Shown here: one piece after another, positions 42,791 to 51,706 of the stretch
Position numbering within the stretch: the stretch's first letter is position 1
Layout of the letters: each line of letters opens with the position of its first letter
From: Lachnospiraceae bacterium
GTDB taxonomy: Bacteria > Bacillota > Clostridia > Lachnospirales > Lachnospiraceae
Assembly (NCBI GenBank): GCA_024691305.1
Contig: JAILNS010000032.1
Location: 1-64,000, forward strand
DNA: 64,000 nt
Direction of reading: 5' to 3'
Translations under genes and position numbers: made by a program
Notes under the pieces: model-generated
The model's input: the letters and a program-made list of their open reading frames with translations, nothing else
What the model was told of the DNA's origin: nothing
Databases searched by the model: none

Positions 42791-44119
42791 ATGAAACTAA
42801 ATTACAAAAGAACATTTTTCATAGGACTCGCATTTTTGTCGATATGCGCTTTTTGGCAGATGTATGACAACATCATACCTCTCATGCTTCAGCAGACATT
42901 TCACTTAAACGAGACCATTACCGGTGCAATAATGGCTCTTGATAATGTTCTTGCGGTATTTTTACTTCCGGTACTCGGAACGATATCCGACAAAGTTGAT
43001 ACACCGATAGGCAAAAGAACGCCGTTTATCATAGTCGGAACCGTTTTGGCTGTAATATTCCTGTACCTGGTAGGACTGGCAAATAAGCATGCATCCCTTG
43101 CTATGTTCATATTGATGCTGTTTTTACTGCTTATATCTATGGGGCTTTACAGGTCACCTGCGGTTGCGCTGATGCCCGACTTAACCCCCAAGCCGCTCAG
43201 GAGCCAGGGGAATGCGGTCATAAACCTGATGGGGGCGATCGGCGGTGTTTATACACTGGTTCTTATCTCGCTGCTTTCCAAGGAAGGCACCGATTATATG
43301 CCGATCATCCTTGGCGTTATAGTGATAATGCTCATAGCCGTGATCGTGCTCATCCTTACAATCCGTGAGAAAAAACTTGCTCCGGAAGTTGCCAAAGAAA
43401 ATGAAGAATGGGAAGCGACACAGGCACTTGAAGCAGCTTCTTCCGATGACGAGGTTTTAAAATCCGCAGTTCAGACGGCAGAAGCAACAGAGCACGGCGG
43501 AGGGCTTCCGAAGGATGTAAAAAAGAGTCTCATATTTATACTTATATCCATAGCATTATGGTATGCAGCATATAATGCTGTTACTACCGCATGGTCAAGA
43601 TATGCGACAATGGTATGGAATATGAAAGACGGTGGATATGCAAGCTGTCTTATGGTCGGTACGGTTGCTGCCTGCTTAAGTTATATTCCGATCGGTATCG
43701 TGGCTTCCAAGATAGGGCGCAAAAAGACGATAATCATAGGTATAGTGATGATGCTCATAAGTTATCTTGCAGCTTGCTTTTATAATAATTTCTCGGCATC
43801 CATAAACTTTTTCTTTGTACTCATAGGAATAGGCTGGGCGGCGATCAATGTAAACTCTCTTCCCATGGTCGTTGAAATGTGTAAGGAATCGGATGTCGGA
43901 AAGTATACAGGCCTTTATTATACTTTTGCAATGTCGGCACAGATAGTGACTCCTATACTTTCGGGAGCGCTTCTTCAGTATGTTTCATACAGGACACTGT
44001 TCCCGTATTCATGCATATTTATGGTAGCGGCATTCATTACCATGAGCATGGTAAAACATGGTGACAATAAGCCCCAGAAGAAAGCCAACAAGCTTGAATA
44101 CATGGACGTTGATGATTAA
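42791..44119 (+). CDS. MFS/GPH-type sugar transporter
   Basis: ATG 42791 (AAAGGGGTGA upstream) is preferred to the track start 42743. The 442-residue protein has 12 membrane segments. The loop RSPAVALMPDLTPKPLRSQGNAVIN and TISDKVDTPIGKRTPFI are like those of sucrose/maltose-type symporters (SLC45-like) and GPH permeases. A long acidic central loop (about 205-240) separates the halves. It is coupled to manC. It probably imports or exports a mono- or disaccharide; direction and substrate are not visible. Confidence 0.85.
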   Translation: MKLNYKRTFFIGLAFLSICAFWQMYDNIIPLMLQQTFHLNETITGAIMALDNVLAVFLLPVLGTISDKVDTPIGKRTPFIIVGTVLAVIFLYLVGLANKHASLAMFILMLFLLLISMGLYRSPAVALMPDLTPKPLRSQGNAVINLMGAIGGVYTLVLISLLSKEGTDYMPIILGVIVIMLIAVIVLILTIREKKLAPEVAKENEEWEATQALEAASSDDEVLKSAVQTAEATEHGGGLPKDVKKSLIFILISIALWYAAYNAVTTAWSRYATMVWNMKDGGYASCLMVGTVAACLSYIPIGIVASKIGRKKTIIIGIVMMLISYLAACFYNNFSASINFFFVLIGIGWAAINVNSLPMVVEMCKESDVGKYTGLYYTFAMSAQIVTPILSGALLQYVSYRTLFPYSCIFMVAAFITMSMVKHGDNKPQKKANKLEYMDVDD

Positions 44120-44166
44120 TATAAGGCTACAACTTACTTAATTGATTTAGGCAGAAAAGAGGACGT

Positions 44167-45696
44167 ATGCAAAGCAGACAGATAGTGATAATAGGAGCCG
44201 GAGTCGTCGGTGCCTCCATAGCCAGAGAACTCTCCAAGAGAGAGGCGGATGTTCTGGTACTTGAGAGAGCAACGGATGTATGCGAAGGAACATCCAAGGC
44301 AAACAGCGGCATAGTCCATTCAGGATATGATGCAAAGCCCGGGACCATGAAGGCAAAATTTAATATCGAGGGCAGCAGGCTTATGCCCGAACTTTCAAAG
44401 GAACTTGATTTTCCTTTTAAAAACAACGGATCTCTGATCTTATGTTTTGATGAAGCTGATAGGAATAAGCTAAATGAGTTGCTTGAAAGAGGAAATAAGA
44501 ACGGTGTCGAAGGGCTAAAGATACTCTCCGGCGATGAAGTAAGGGCGATGGAACCCAATGTTTCCGATTCGGTTGTCGCAGCACTCTATGCTCCCACCGG
44601 CGGTATAGTAGATCCGTTCCTTTTAAATGTGGCCATGGCTGAAAATGCAGCCGTTAACGGGGTTGAATTCTCTTTTGACACCGAGGTTACAAAGGTCGCA
44701 AAGTGTAGTGAAGGCGGTTATGAGATCAAAGCCGTAAGACACCCTTCGATACGAAACGGGCAGGAAGAGGATGCGGACTGCGAAATACATGCAGACATCG
44801 TTATAAATGCCGCAGGTGTATATGCGGATAAATTCCACAATATGGTATCGGAGAGCAAGATACATATAACTCCCAGAAAAGGAGAATACTGTCTGCTTGA
44901 CAAAAAGGTCGGCGGATACGTATCTGCCACACTCTTCCAGCTTCCGACCGCAAAGGGTAAAGGTGTGCTCGTAACACCTACAGTTCACGGAAACCTTATG
45001 GTAGGTCCCACCGCTACGGATGTGGAAGATCACGACATGACGGATACCTCGGCTGAGGGTTTAAATTCGGTTATTTCCACGGGCGGTTTAAGTGTAAAGG
45101 CACTTCCCTCAAGAGGAAATATAATAACTTCATTTGCCGGACTAAGAGCACACGAAGACGGCGGTGACTTCATAATAAAGGAAGTAAACGATGCCCCCGG
45201 GTTCATAGATGCTGCAGGAATAGAATCTCCCGGACTTACGGCTGCTCCGGCCATAGGAAAATATGTGGCTGAGCTTACTGACGGAATTCTTGGTCTTAAG
45301 ATGAAGAGAGACTTTGAATCGGTAAGAAAGGGCATTCCGTGCATATCACTTGCAGATCAGGCCAAAAGAGAAGAACTTATAGCAAAGAACCCTTTGTATG
45401 CAAAGGTAATATGCAGATGCGAACTGGTTACCGAAGGAGAGATCGTCGATGCAATACACGGTCCTATAGGTGCGGTAACTTTGGACGGTGTAAAAAGAAG
45501 AGTCCGTGCGGGCATGGGGCGCTGTCAGGCAGGCTTTTGTACTCCCAAACAGGTCAATATCCTTGCAAGGGAGCTTGGAGTCGATATATCCAGGATAACT
45601 AAAAAGGGAGGGGATTCCGTACTCCTTACGGGATTTCCAAAAGAAGAACCCGGAGCGTGGGTGACTTCACCGAAAGGAGGTGCCGATCATGAATAA
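44167..45696 (+). CDS. Anaerobic glycerol-3-phosphate dehydrogenase-like FAD enzyme (GlpA type)
   Basis: The 509-residue protein has an N-terminal FAD fold (IVIIGAGVVGASIARELSKREADVLVLER) and a DAO-type catalytic domain. It ends with a BFD-like [2Fe-2S] domain: CRC in VICRCELVTEGEI and C-x4-C in GRCQAGFC, followed by the helical PKQVNILAREL. This architecture matches GlpA-like dehydrogenases of anaerobes that oxidise glycerol-3-phosphate to DHAP. The two downstream genes are its usual companions, with an 8-nt overlap to the next. Confidence 0.88.
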   Translation: MQSRQIVIIGAGVVGASIARELSKREADVLVLERATDVCEGTSKANSGIVHSGYDAKPGTMKAKFNIEGSRLMPELSKELDFPFKNNGSLILCFDEADRNKLNELLERGNKNGVEGLKILSGDEVRAMEPNVSDSVVAALYAPTGGIVDPFLLNVAMAENAAVNGVEFSFDTEVTKVAKCSEGGYEIKAVRHPSIRNGQEEDADCEIHADIVINAAGVYADKFHNMVSESKIHITPRKGEYCLLDKKVGGYVSATLFQLPTAKGKGVLVTPTVHGNLMVGPTATDVEDHDMTDTSAEGLNSVISTGGLSVKALPSRGNIITSFAGLRAHEDGGDFIIKEVNDAPGFIDAAGIESPGLTAAPAIGKYVAELTDGILGLKMKRDFESVRKGIPCISLADQAKREELIAKNPLYAKVICRCELVTEGEIVDAIHGPIGAVTLDGVKRRVRAGMGRCQAGFCTPKQVNILARELGVDISRITKKGGDSVLLTGFPKEEPGAWVTSPKGGADHE

Positions 45697-47005
45697 ACAT
45701 GTAAGTATCCTCATAATAGGTGGTGGCCCTGCGGGACTTGCGGCAGGTGTAGCGGCACATAAAGCAGGAGTCCACGATATTCTGATAGTCGAGCGTGACA
45801 TAAGACTCGGCGGGATCTTAAACCAGTGTATACATAACGGTTTCGGACTGCATACGTTCAAGGAAGAACTTACCGGCCCCGAATATGCGGACAGATATAT
45901 AAAGCAGGTGGAAGAACTTAAGGTTCCATACAGACTTGCTACCATAGTTACGGATCTGAAATTGTCCGATGACGGGCATACCAAGATAGTAACGACCATG
46001 GATGAAGAAGGCGGTTTGACCGTATATGAGGCAGACGCAGTGGTTCTTGCCATGGGATGCAGGGAGAGAGCAAGAGGTGCCTTAAATATTCCGGGAGAAA
46101 GACCCGCAGGTATATATACCGCAGGTACGGCTCAGTACTTTGTTAACCTGGAAGGTCGTATGCCCGGACGTGAGGTAGTGATACTTGGATCAGGTGATAT
46201 CGGCCTTATAATGGCAAGACGTATGACTCTTGAAGGCGCAAGTGTTAAGCTTGTTGCGGAGCTTCAGCCTTATTCCGGAGGCCTTAAGAGGAATATCGTA
46301 CAGTGTCTGGATGATTACGGAATACCGTTAATGCTCTCACATACGGTTGTCAAGATACACGGAGAAAAGAGGCTGACCGGTGTTACGATCGCCGAGGTCG
46401 ACGATCATTTAAGCCCTATTCCCGGAACAGAGCAGTATTATGACTGTGATACCCTTCTTTTAAGTTGCGGATTATTACCGGAGAACGAGCTTTCGGGACA
46501 GCTTGGAGTTACACTAAGTCCCGTTACCTCGGGAGCTGTTGTCAATGAAAGCCTGGAGACTTCTATCCCCGGTGTGTTCTCATGCGGTAACGTACTGCAT
46601 GTCCATGATCTGGTTGATTATGTTTCCGAGGAGGCATCTGCTGCAGGTAACCACGCTGCGGAATATATTAAGGAAATATCCGAAGGTGTAAATGTTCCTG
46701 ATTCAGACGACAAAGCAGCCGAAGGCCGGGTTATAGTCGTTACGGACGGCGGAGTCCGCTACAGTGTACCTTCTATACTCCGTCCCGATCATATGGCAGA
46801 TCTTACGACCATAAGATTCAGGGTAGGCGCAGTGTTTAAGGATGTCGATGTGGTGACTTACGCCGATGACAGAGAAGTCATGAGAATACATAAACGAGTA
46901 ATGGCGCCCGGCGAGATGGAACAGACTGTTTTAAGAAAAACAGATCTGCTAAAAGAAGGAACGCCGTCAACCTATCGTATAACGATAGAGAACAAACAGT
47001 CGTAA
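45689..47005 (+). CDS. FAD/NAD(P)-dependent oxidoreductase, GlpB-like partner
   Basis: ATG 45689 (AAAGGAGGTG upstream) lies inside the preceding gene. The 438-residue protein has two dinucleotide folds: FAD-binding ILIIGGGPAGLAAGVAAHKAG and NAD(P)-binding VVILGSGDIGLIMARRM. It also has a conserved NQCIHNGFG loop and the C-terminal FAD motif SIPGVFSCGNVLHVHDLVD. In this operon type it works with the GlpA-like protein and the DUF1667 protein, probably passing electrons from glycerol-3-phosphate to a soluble carrier. Confidence 0.87.
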   Translation: MNKHVSILIIGGGPAGLAAGVAAHKAGVHDILIVERDIRLGGILNQCIHNGFGLHTFKEELTGPEYADRYIKQVEELKVPYRLATIVTDLKLSDDGHTKIVTTMDEEGGLTVYEADAVVLAMGCRERARGALNIPGERPAGIYTAGTAQYFVNLEGRMPGREVVILGSGDIGLIMARRMTLEGASVKLVAELQPYSGGLKRNIVQCLDDYGIPLMLSHTVVKIHGEKRLTGVTIAEVDDHLSPIPGTEQYYDCDTLLLSCGLLPENELSGQLGVTLSPVTSGAVVNESLETSIPGVFSCGNVLHVHDLVDYVSEEASAAGNHAAEYIKEISEGVNVPDSDDKAAEGRVIVVTDGGVRYSVPSILRPDHMADLTTIRFRVGAVFKDVDVVTYADDREVMRIHKRVMAPGEMEQTVLRKTDLLKEGTPSTYRITIENKQS

Positions 47006-47017
47006 CGGGGGATAATA

Positions 47018-47386
47018 ATGGAACATAAGGAACTTATATGTATTAACTGCCCGATGGGCTGTATGTTAAGCGTCGATATAGACGATAACGGAGAAATGAA
47101 GGTTTCGGGCAATAACTGTCCAAGAGGAGATGTATATGCCCGCAAGGAACTGACGAATCCTACCAGGATCGTTACTTCCATAGTGAATGTCACAGAAGGG
47201 GAACTGCCCGTGGTGTCCGTAAAGACCAAAGAGGATATCCCCAAGGACAAGATAGATGAAGTTATAGCGGCGCTTAAAGGTGTAACGGTCGAGGCACCTG
47301 TCCTTATCGGTGAAGTGGTGCTTGATGATGTTGCAGGTACCGGAGTTGATGTTATTGCCACAAAGAATGTCAATCGTAAGCATTGA
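47018..47386 (+). CDS. DUF1667 Cys-rich protein
   Basis: The 122-residue protein has CINCPMGCMLSV with Cys8, Cys11, Cys15, then Cys34 in GNNCPRGD, a spacing suited to an iron-sulfur cluster and similar to molybdopterin-enzyme N-terminal clusters. The C-terminal half (KIDEVIAALKGVTVEAPVLIGEV) is alpha/beta. DUF1667 proteins are the third gene of clostridial glycerol-3-phosphate dehydrogenase operons. It probably acts as the electron-transfer subunit; the cluster is inferred. Confidence 0.88.
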   Translation: MEHKELICINCPMGCMLSVDIDDNGEMKVSGNNCPRGDVYARKELTNPTRIVTSIVNVTEGELPVVSVKTKEDIPKDKIDEVIAALKGVTVEAPVLIGEVVLDDVAGTGVDVIATKNVNRKH

Positions 47387-47426
47387 CCGGTTCATATTTT
47401 AATGTACCTGTTCAGAAGATTATAGT

Positions 47427-48221
47427 ATGAAGATTTCTGTCATAGTCGTAACGCTTAATGCGGGAGACGAACTTAAGGCTACGGTAAAAAGCATAGTTAC
47501 CCAGACTTACAGGGATTTAGAGATCATAGTCAAGGATGGCAGATCCTCCGACGGGTCGCTTAAGAAACTGCCCGACGATGAGAGGATACGCGTCGTATCA
47601 AGGCCGGATAAAGGGATTTATGATGCCATGAATCAGGCTCTTGAAGAAGTGAGCGGAGACTATGTACTCTTTTTAAATTGCGGTGATTATCTCTATGATG
47701 AGCATGCGATAGAGACCGCGGTATCATATATAGACGGACCGGGTCTGCTTGTATACGGTGATATCTTCGACAGGTCTTCCGGAGCGCGGGTTGCATCAAA
47801 TCCGGTAATAGATGAGTTTGCTCTGTACAGAAACGTACCATGCCATCAGGCCTGCATATATGACAGGAATATGCTTCTTATGCATCCTTTTAAGACCGAA
47901 TATAAGGTGAGAGCAGATTATGAGCAGTTTTTGTGGTGTTATTATATAGCCAAGGCAAAGTTCGTATACACAGGCAGCATATTGAGTTCATATATGGGCG
48001 GCGGGTTTTCCGAGCAAAAAGAAAACCGTAAGATATCGGCAGCGGAGCATACGGATATAGCCGAGAATTATATGCCCCATAAGCAGATAGTCAAATACAG
48101 GCGCAGGATGATAATGACCATGGCGCCGCTTCGCAGAGTCATTGCGGGAAATCCCGTAACGGGCGGAATATATAACAGGATAAAGTCCGCCATATACAAA
48201 AAGAAACTATCAGACAGTTAA
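47427..48221 (+). CDS. Family 2 glycosyltransferase
   Basis: The 264-residue GT-A fold protein has ISVIVVTLNAGDELKATVKSI at its start, and RSSDGS then FLNCGDYLYDE, where the usual DxD metal motif appears as a Gly-Asp-Tyr version. It adds a sugar from a nucleotide donor to a glycan under construction. It opens a five-gene glycosyltransferase cluster running in one direction. No clear ribosome site precedes the ATG. Donor and acceptor are unknown. Confidence 0.88.
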   Translation: MKISVIVVTLNAGDELKATVKSIVTQTYRDLEIIVKDGRSSDGSLKKLPDDERIRVVSRPDKGIYDAMNQALEEVSGDYVLFLNCGDYLYDEHAIETAVSYIDGPGLLVYGDIFDRSSGARVASNPVIDEFALYRNVPCHQACIYDRNMLLMHPFKTEYKVRADYEQFLWCYYIAKAKFVYTGSILSSYMGGGFSEQKENRKISAAEHTDIAENYMPHKQIVKYRRRMIMTMAPLRRVIAGNPVTGGIYNRIKSAIYKKKLSDS

Positions 48222-48248
48222 GGTAACAGGTAAAAAAGGACAGTATAA

Positions 48249-49562
48249 ATGCGAGTTTTATGGGTTTGTAACCTGGCTATACCGGTCATAGCTACACAAC
48301 TTAATATTCCCGTATCCAACAGAGAAGGATGGCTTACCGGACTTATAGAAAAGATAAGTCTTAAACCGATAGGTGACCGCCTTACTCTTGCGGTCGCATT
48401 CCCCGTGGATGGAGCGGGTCTTGTCTATGACCGTGAGATCGTGATCAGTGAGAATTGTCGTATAAGAGCTTTCGGCTTTGGCGAGGATATAAACAAGTCA
48501 CATATTTATGATGAATCTCTTGAAGATACATTTCGCGGGATAATTAGTCAATATGATCCGGAGATAGTTCATATCTTCGGCTCTGAGTTTCCTCATACCC
48601 TGGCAGCGGTAAGGGCTTTTAACAAACCGGACAGGACGATAATAGGCTTACAGGGCATATGTTCACGCATAGCGGAAAGTTATACGGCCGACATACCTCT
48701 TACGGTCAAGTATGGTATTACATTTAGAGACGTTGTAAGAAGAGACAATGTATGGCAGCAGATAGACAAATTCCGCAAACGCGGCGTAAATGAGATAAAC
48801 GCCATTAAGCTTGTGGACAATGTTGCGGGAAGAACCGATTTTGACAAGGCAGTGGCCGAACAGATACATCCCGGGATTAAATACTATCATCTGGGAGAGA
48901 CCATGCGGCTTCCTTTTTATCAGGGAAGCTGGAAACTTGAAAGTTGTATCCCTCACAGTATTTTCCTAAGTCAGGGGGATTATCCTCTTAAAGGCTTTCA
49001 TTATGTGTTAAGGGCTATGCCGCGTATACTTGAAGAATATCCTGATGCTGTCGTTTATGTTGCGGGAGCGAATCTTCTGGCAAAAGAAAACTGGAAGGAT
49101 CGTATCAAAAGATGTTCATACGGCAGATATCTGGCAAAATTGATCCGTAAGTATCATTTAAAAGATCATGTTGTGATGCTTGGAAAACTAAGTGCCGATC
49201 AGATGAAAGAGCAGTATCTTGCAAGTAATGTATTTGTGTGCCCTTCATCTCTTGAGAATTCCCCGAATTCACTCGGCGAAGCGATGCTTCTCGGAGTACC
49301 GTGTGTGGCTTCAAACGTCGGAGGTATCCCCAGCTTGATGGTGGACGGGCAGGATGGAATCCTTTTTACGGCCGGTGATGTTGACGGACTCTCAGCAGGC
49401 ATAATGGAGATCTTTTCAAGTGAAGCCATTACAAGGGCGTACAGCAGAAACGCCAAGAAACATGCGCACGAAAACCATGATTCAGATAATAATTATTCCG
49501 CACTCATGATGATGTATTACAGCTTGACCGTTTTTGCGGAAGCCGAAAGGAATACCGAATGA
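48249..49562 (+). CDS. Family 4 glycosyltransferase
   Basis: The 437-residue GT-B protein begins MRVLWVCNLAIPVIATQL. The C-terminal nucleotide-sugar domain shows FVCPSSLENSPNSLGEAMLLGVPCVASNVGGIP, the E-x7-E retaining GT4 motif. A donor-site Lys lies in the HVVMLGKLSADQMKEQYLAS region. It belongs to the surface polysaccharide cluster and overlaps the next GT by 4 nt (ATGA). Confidence 0.9.
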   Translation: MRVLWVCNLAIPVIATQLNIPVSNREGWLTGLIEKISLKPIGDRLTLAVAFPVDGAGLVYDREIVISENCRIRAFGFGEDINKSHIYDESLEDTFRGIISQYDPEIVHIFGSEFPHTLAAVRAFNKPDRTIIGLQGICSRIAESYTADIPLTVKYGITFRDVVRRDNVWQQIDKFRKRGVNEINAIKLVDNVAGRTDFDKAVAEQIHPGIKYYHLGETMRLPFYQGSWKLESCIPHSIFLSQGDYPLKGFHYVLRAMPRILEEYPDAVVYVAGANLLAKENWKDRIKRCSYGRYLAKLIRKYHLKDHVVMLGKLSADQMKEQYLASNVFVCPSSLENSPNSLGEAMLLGVPCVASNVGGIPSLMVDGQDGILFTAGDVDGLSAGIMEIFSSEAITRAYSRNAKKHAHENHDSDNNYSALMMMYYSLTVFAEAERNTE

Positions 49563-50710
49563 CTTTTACATTTGTGTCCAATTACATAAATCATCATCAG
49601 CAGCCTTTCTGTGATGCAATGTATGAAAAACTCGGTGACGGTTTTACATTCGTTGCAACCATGCCCATGGAACAGGAAAGGATAGATATGGGGTGGAATA
49701 CGGAACTTGTTTCTCTTCCGTATGTGCGTCTTTTGTATGAAGATCCTTCTTGTGAGCAGCTTATCTACGAGAGTGATGTTGTTCTGATCGGATGGAGTGA
49801 AAGAGAAGATATAGCCCAGAAAAGGCTCAATTCGGGCAAACTCACTCTTCGTGTAAGCGAACGTATCTACCGCACCGGAACATATAAGGCGATAAGCCCG
49901 AGAGGCCTGATAGCCAAGTATAAAGAACATATCAGATACAGAAACAAACCCGTCTTTATGCTATGTGCAGGCGCGTATGTTGCCGCGGATTTTGCTCTTA
50001 TCCATGCATATCCCGGAAAAATGCTCAAATGGGGATATTTCCCTCCTTTTATCGAGTACAATACCGAGGATATAGACAGGCGGTTAAAAAATCCCAAAAG
50101 CATCCAGATCATATGGGTCGGAAGGTTCATATCCCTCAAGCATCCGGAATATATGGTAAGACTCGCAATGCGTCTTAAGGAAGAAGGCGAGAATTTCCAT
50201 ATCCATATGGTTGGAGACGGAGAAAAATTCGAAGAGATAAAGGATCTTGTACGTGAAAGAGGTCTTGAAGAGATCACCCTTCACGGACATCTTGCCCCCG
50301 ATGAAGTCAGGGCTCTTATGTCGGAATGTCATGTTCATATTTCTACATCCAACCATCTTGAAGGATGGGGAGCAGTAATAAATGAAGGTATGAACAGCGG
50401 ATGTATTGAAATCGCATGTGAGGAAATGGGAGCGGTTCCTTATCTTATTAAGGACAATGTAAACGGTCTTACATATCCTACGGAAGTATATGCATCTTTG
50501 GAACAGGTTGTATTAAGGGTATTCCACAACTGGCGCGGATATACACATCTTGGAAGCCGGGCATACCGTACCATCAGAGACGAGTGGAACGCAGAGGTCG
50601 CTTCGGACAGACTCATGGGACTTGTCAGAGCACTTTTGTACGATGAGGAATTTGCCGTACCCGAGAGCGGACCATTGTCTTTTGCACCGATAATACACGG
50701 ACACAGCTGA
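49559..50710 (+). CDS. Family 4 glycosyltransferase
   Basis: The 383-residue GT-B protein shows IIWVGRFISLKHPEYMVRLA, VGDGEKFEEIKDLV, ITLHGHLAPDEVRALMSECHVHIST and EGWGAVINEGMNSGC, the C-terminal donor domain of GT4 enzymes. The N-terminal acceptor domain begins FTFVSNYINHHQQPFCDAM, typical of capsule or exopolysaccharide transferases. It is translationally coupled to the preceding transferase. Confidence 0.9.
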   Translation: MTFTFVSNYINHHQQPFCDAMYEKLGDGFTFVATMPMEQERIDMGWNTELVSLPYVRLLYEDPSCEQLIYESDVVLIGWSEREDIAQKRLNSGKLTLRVSERIYRTGTYKAISPRGLIAKYKEHIRYRNKPVFMLCAGAYVAADFALIHAYPGKMLKWGYFPPFIEYNTEDIDRRLKNPKSIQIIWVGRFISLKHPEYMVRLAMRLKEEGENFHIHMVGDGEKFEEIKDLVRERGLEEITLHGHLAPDEVRALMSECHVHISTSNHLEGWGAVINEGMNSGCIEIACEEMGAVPYLIKDNVNGLTYPTEVYASLEQVVLRVFHNWRGYTHLGSRAYRTIRDEWNAEVASDRLMGLVRALLYDEEFAVPESGPLSFAPIIHGHS

Positions 50711-50715
50711 TCGAT

Positions 50716-51702
50716 ATGAAGATAAGTATCATAATACCTGTATATAATACCGAAGACTGCCTCGAAAAATGTGTGGCCTCCTGTCTTTCTCAGACATATG
50801 AGGACATAGAGATCCTTATCGTTGACGACGGATCTAAAGACGCCACCGCTCAGATAGCAGACGAACTGGCACTTAAGGACAGTCGTATTCGGGTATTTCA
50901 TAAAGAAAACGGCGGTTCATCCTCTGCAAGAAATCTTGGGATATCGAATGCACTGGGTGATTGTCTTGGCTTTGTGGATGCGGATGATTATATAGAACCT
51001 GACATGTATGAAAAACTTGCGGATATGATGGAGCGTAAGAGTCTTGACATTGTTCAGATATGCAGGGATGAGATAGGTCCGGAAGGCGAAAAACTGCCTA
51101 TGGTCGTGACTCCGCCTGCGGTTGAGATGACCGTTTCATCCGAAGATTTTCTTAAGGAACTTCTCCTGCATAAGGGAGATGCTTCTTTTTGCACCAAACT
51201 TACCAGACGTGAACTTTTTGATACAGCTGTTTTTCCGGAAGGGGAGTTAAACGAGGATTTCAGACTCATCACGACCATGCTTGAGCATACAGAGGCGGTA
51301 GGGATACTGCCCGATATCGGGTATCACGTATATTACCGTCCGGGAAGCAACACCAGAACTTCCAAAGACCGCTTTTCTCGTGTGTTTAAGGATATAGTCG
51401 TAAACGCCGACCGTATTGAGAGCATGGTACAAAGAGCATATCCTCAGCTTGAAACATACGCAAGAAGGTTTGCTCTCGTTCAAAGGCTCGATTATATGCT
51501 TCATATACCGGTTGCTATGATGAGCGATAAGGATCCTTTTTATATAGGGGTAAAAAAGTATCTGAGGGAACACCGGAAAGATATTTCGGACAATCCCTAC
51601 CTTACCGGTGATCAGAGAAAGAAACTTAAGCTTCTTGCCACGGCGCCTAAGACGGTGCGCTACATTCACGGTCTTACCATGAAGCTTAGGGGGATCGGTT
51701 AG
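50716..51702 (+). CDS. Family 2 glycosyltransferase
   Basis: The 328-residue protein has a GT-A domain with ISIIIPVYNTEDCLEKCVAS, LIVDDGSKDAT, ENGGSSSARNLGI and the metal-binding FVDADDYIEPDMY. The C-terminal 120 residues are helical and basic, possibly for membrane contact. It starts 5 nt after the previous gene. The order of action in the glycan is unknown. Confidence 0.92.
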   Translation: MKISIIIPVYNTEDCLEKCVASCLSQTYEDIEILIVDDGSKDATAQIADELALKDSRIRVFHKENGGSSSARNLGISNALGDCLGFVDADDYIEPDMYEKLADMMERKSLDIVQICRDEIGPEGEKLPMVVTPPAVEMTVSSEDFLKELLLHKGDASFCTKLTRRELFDTAVFPEGELNEDFRLITTMLEHTEAVGILPDIGYHVYYRPGSNTRTSKDRFSRVFKDIVVNADRIESMVQRAYPQLETYARRFALVQRLDYMLHIPVAMMSDKDPFYIGVKKYLREHRKDISDNPYLTGDQRKKLKLLATAPKTVRYIHGLTMKLRGIG

Positions 51703-51706
51703 TCAT

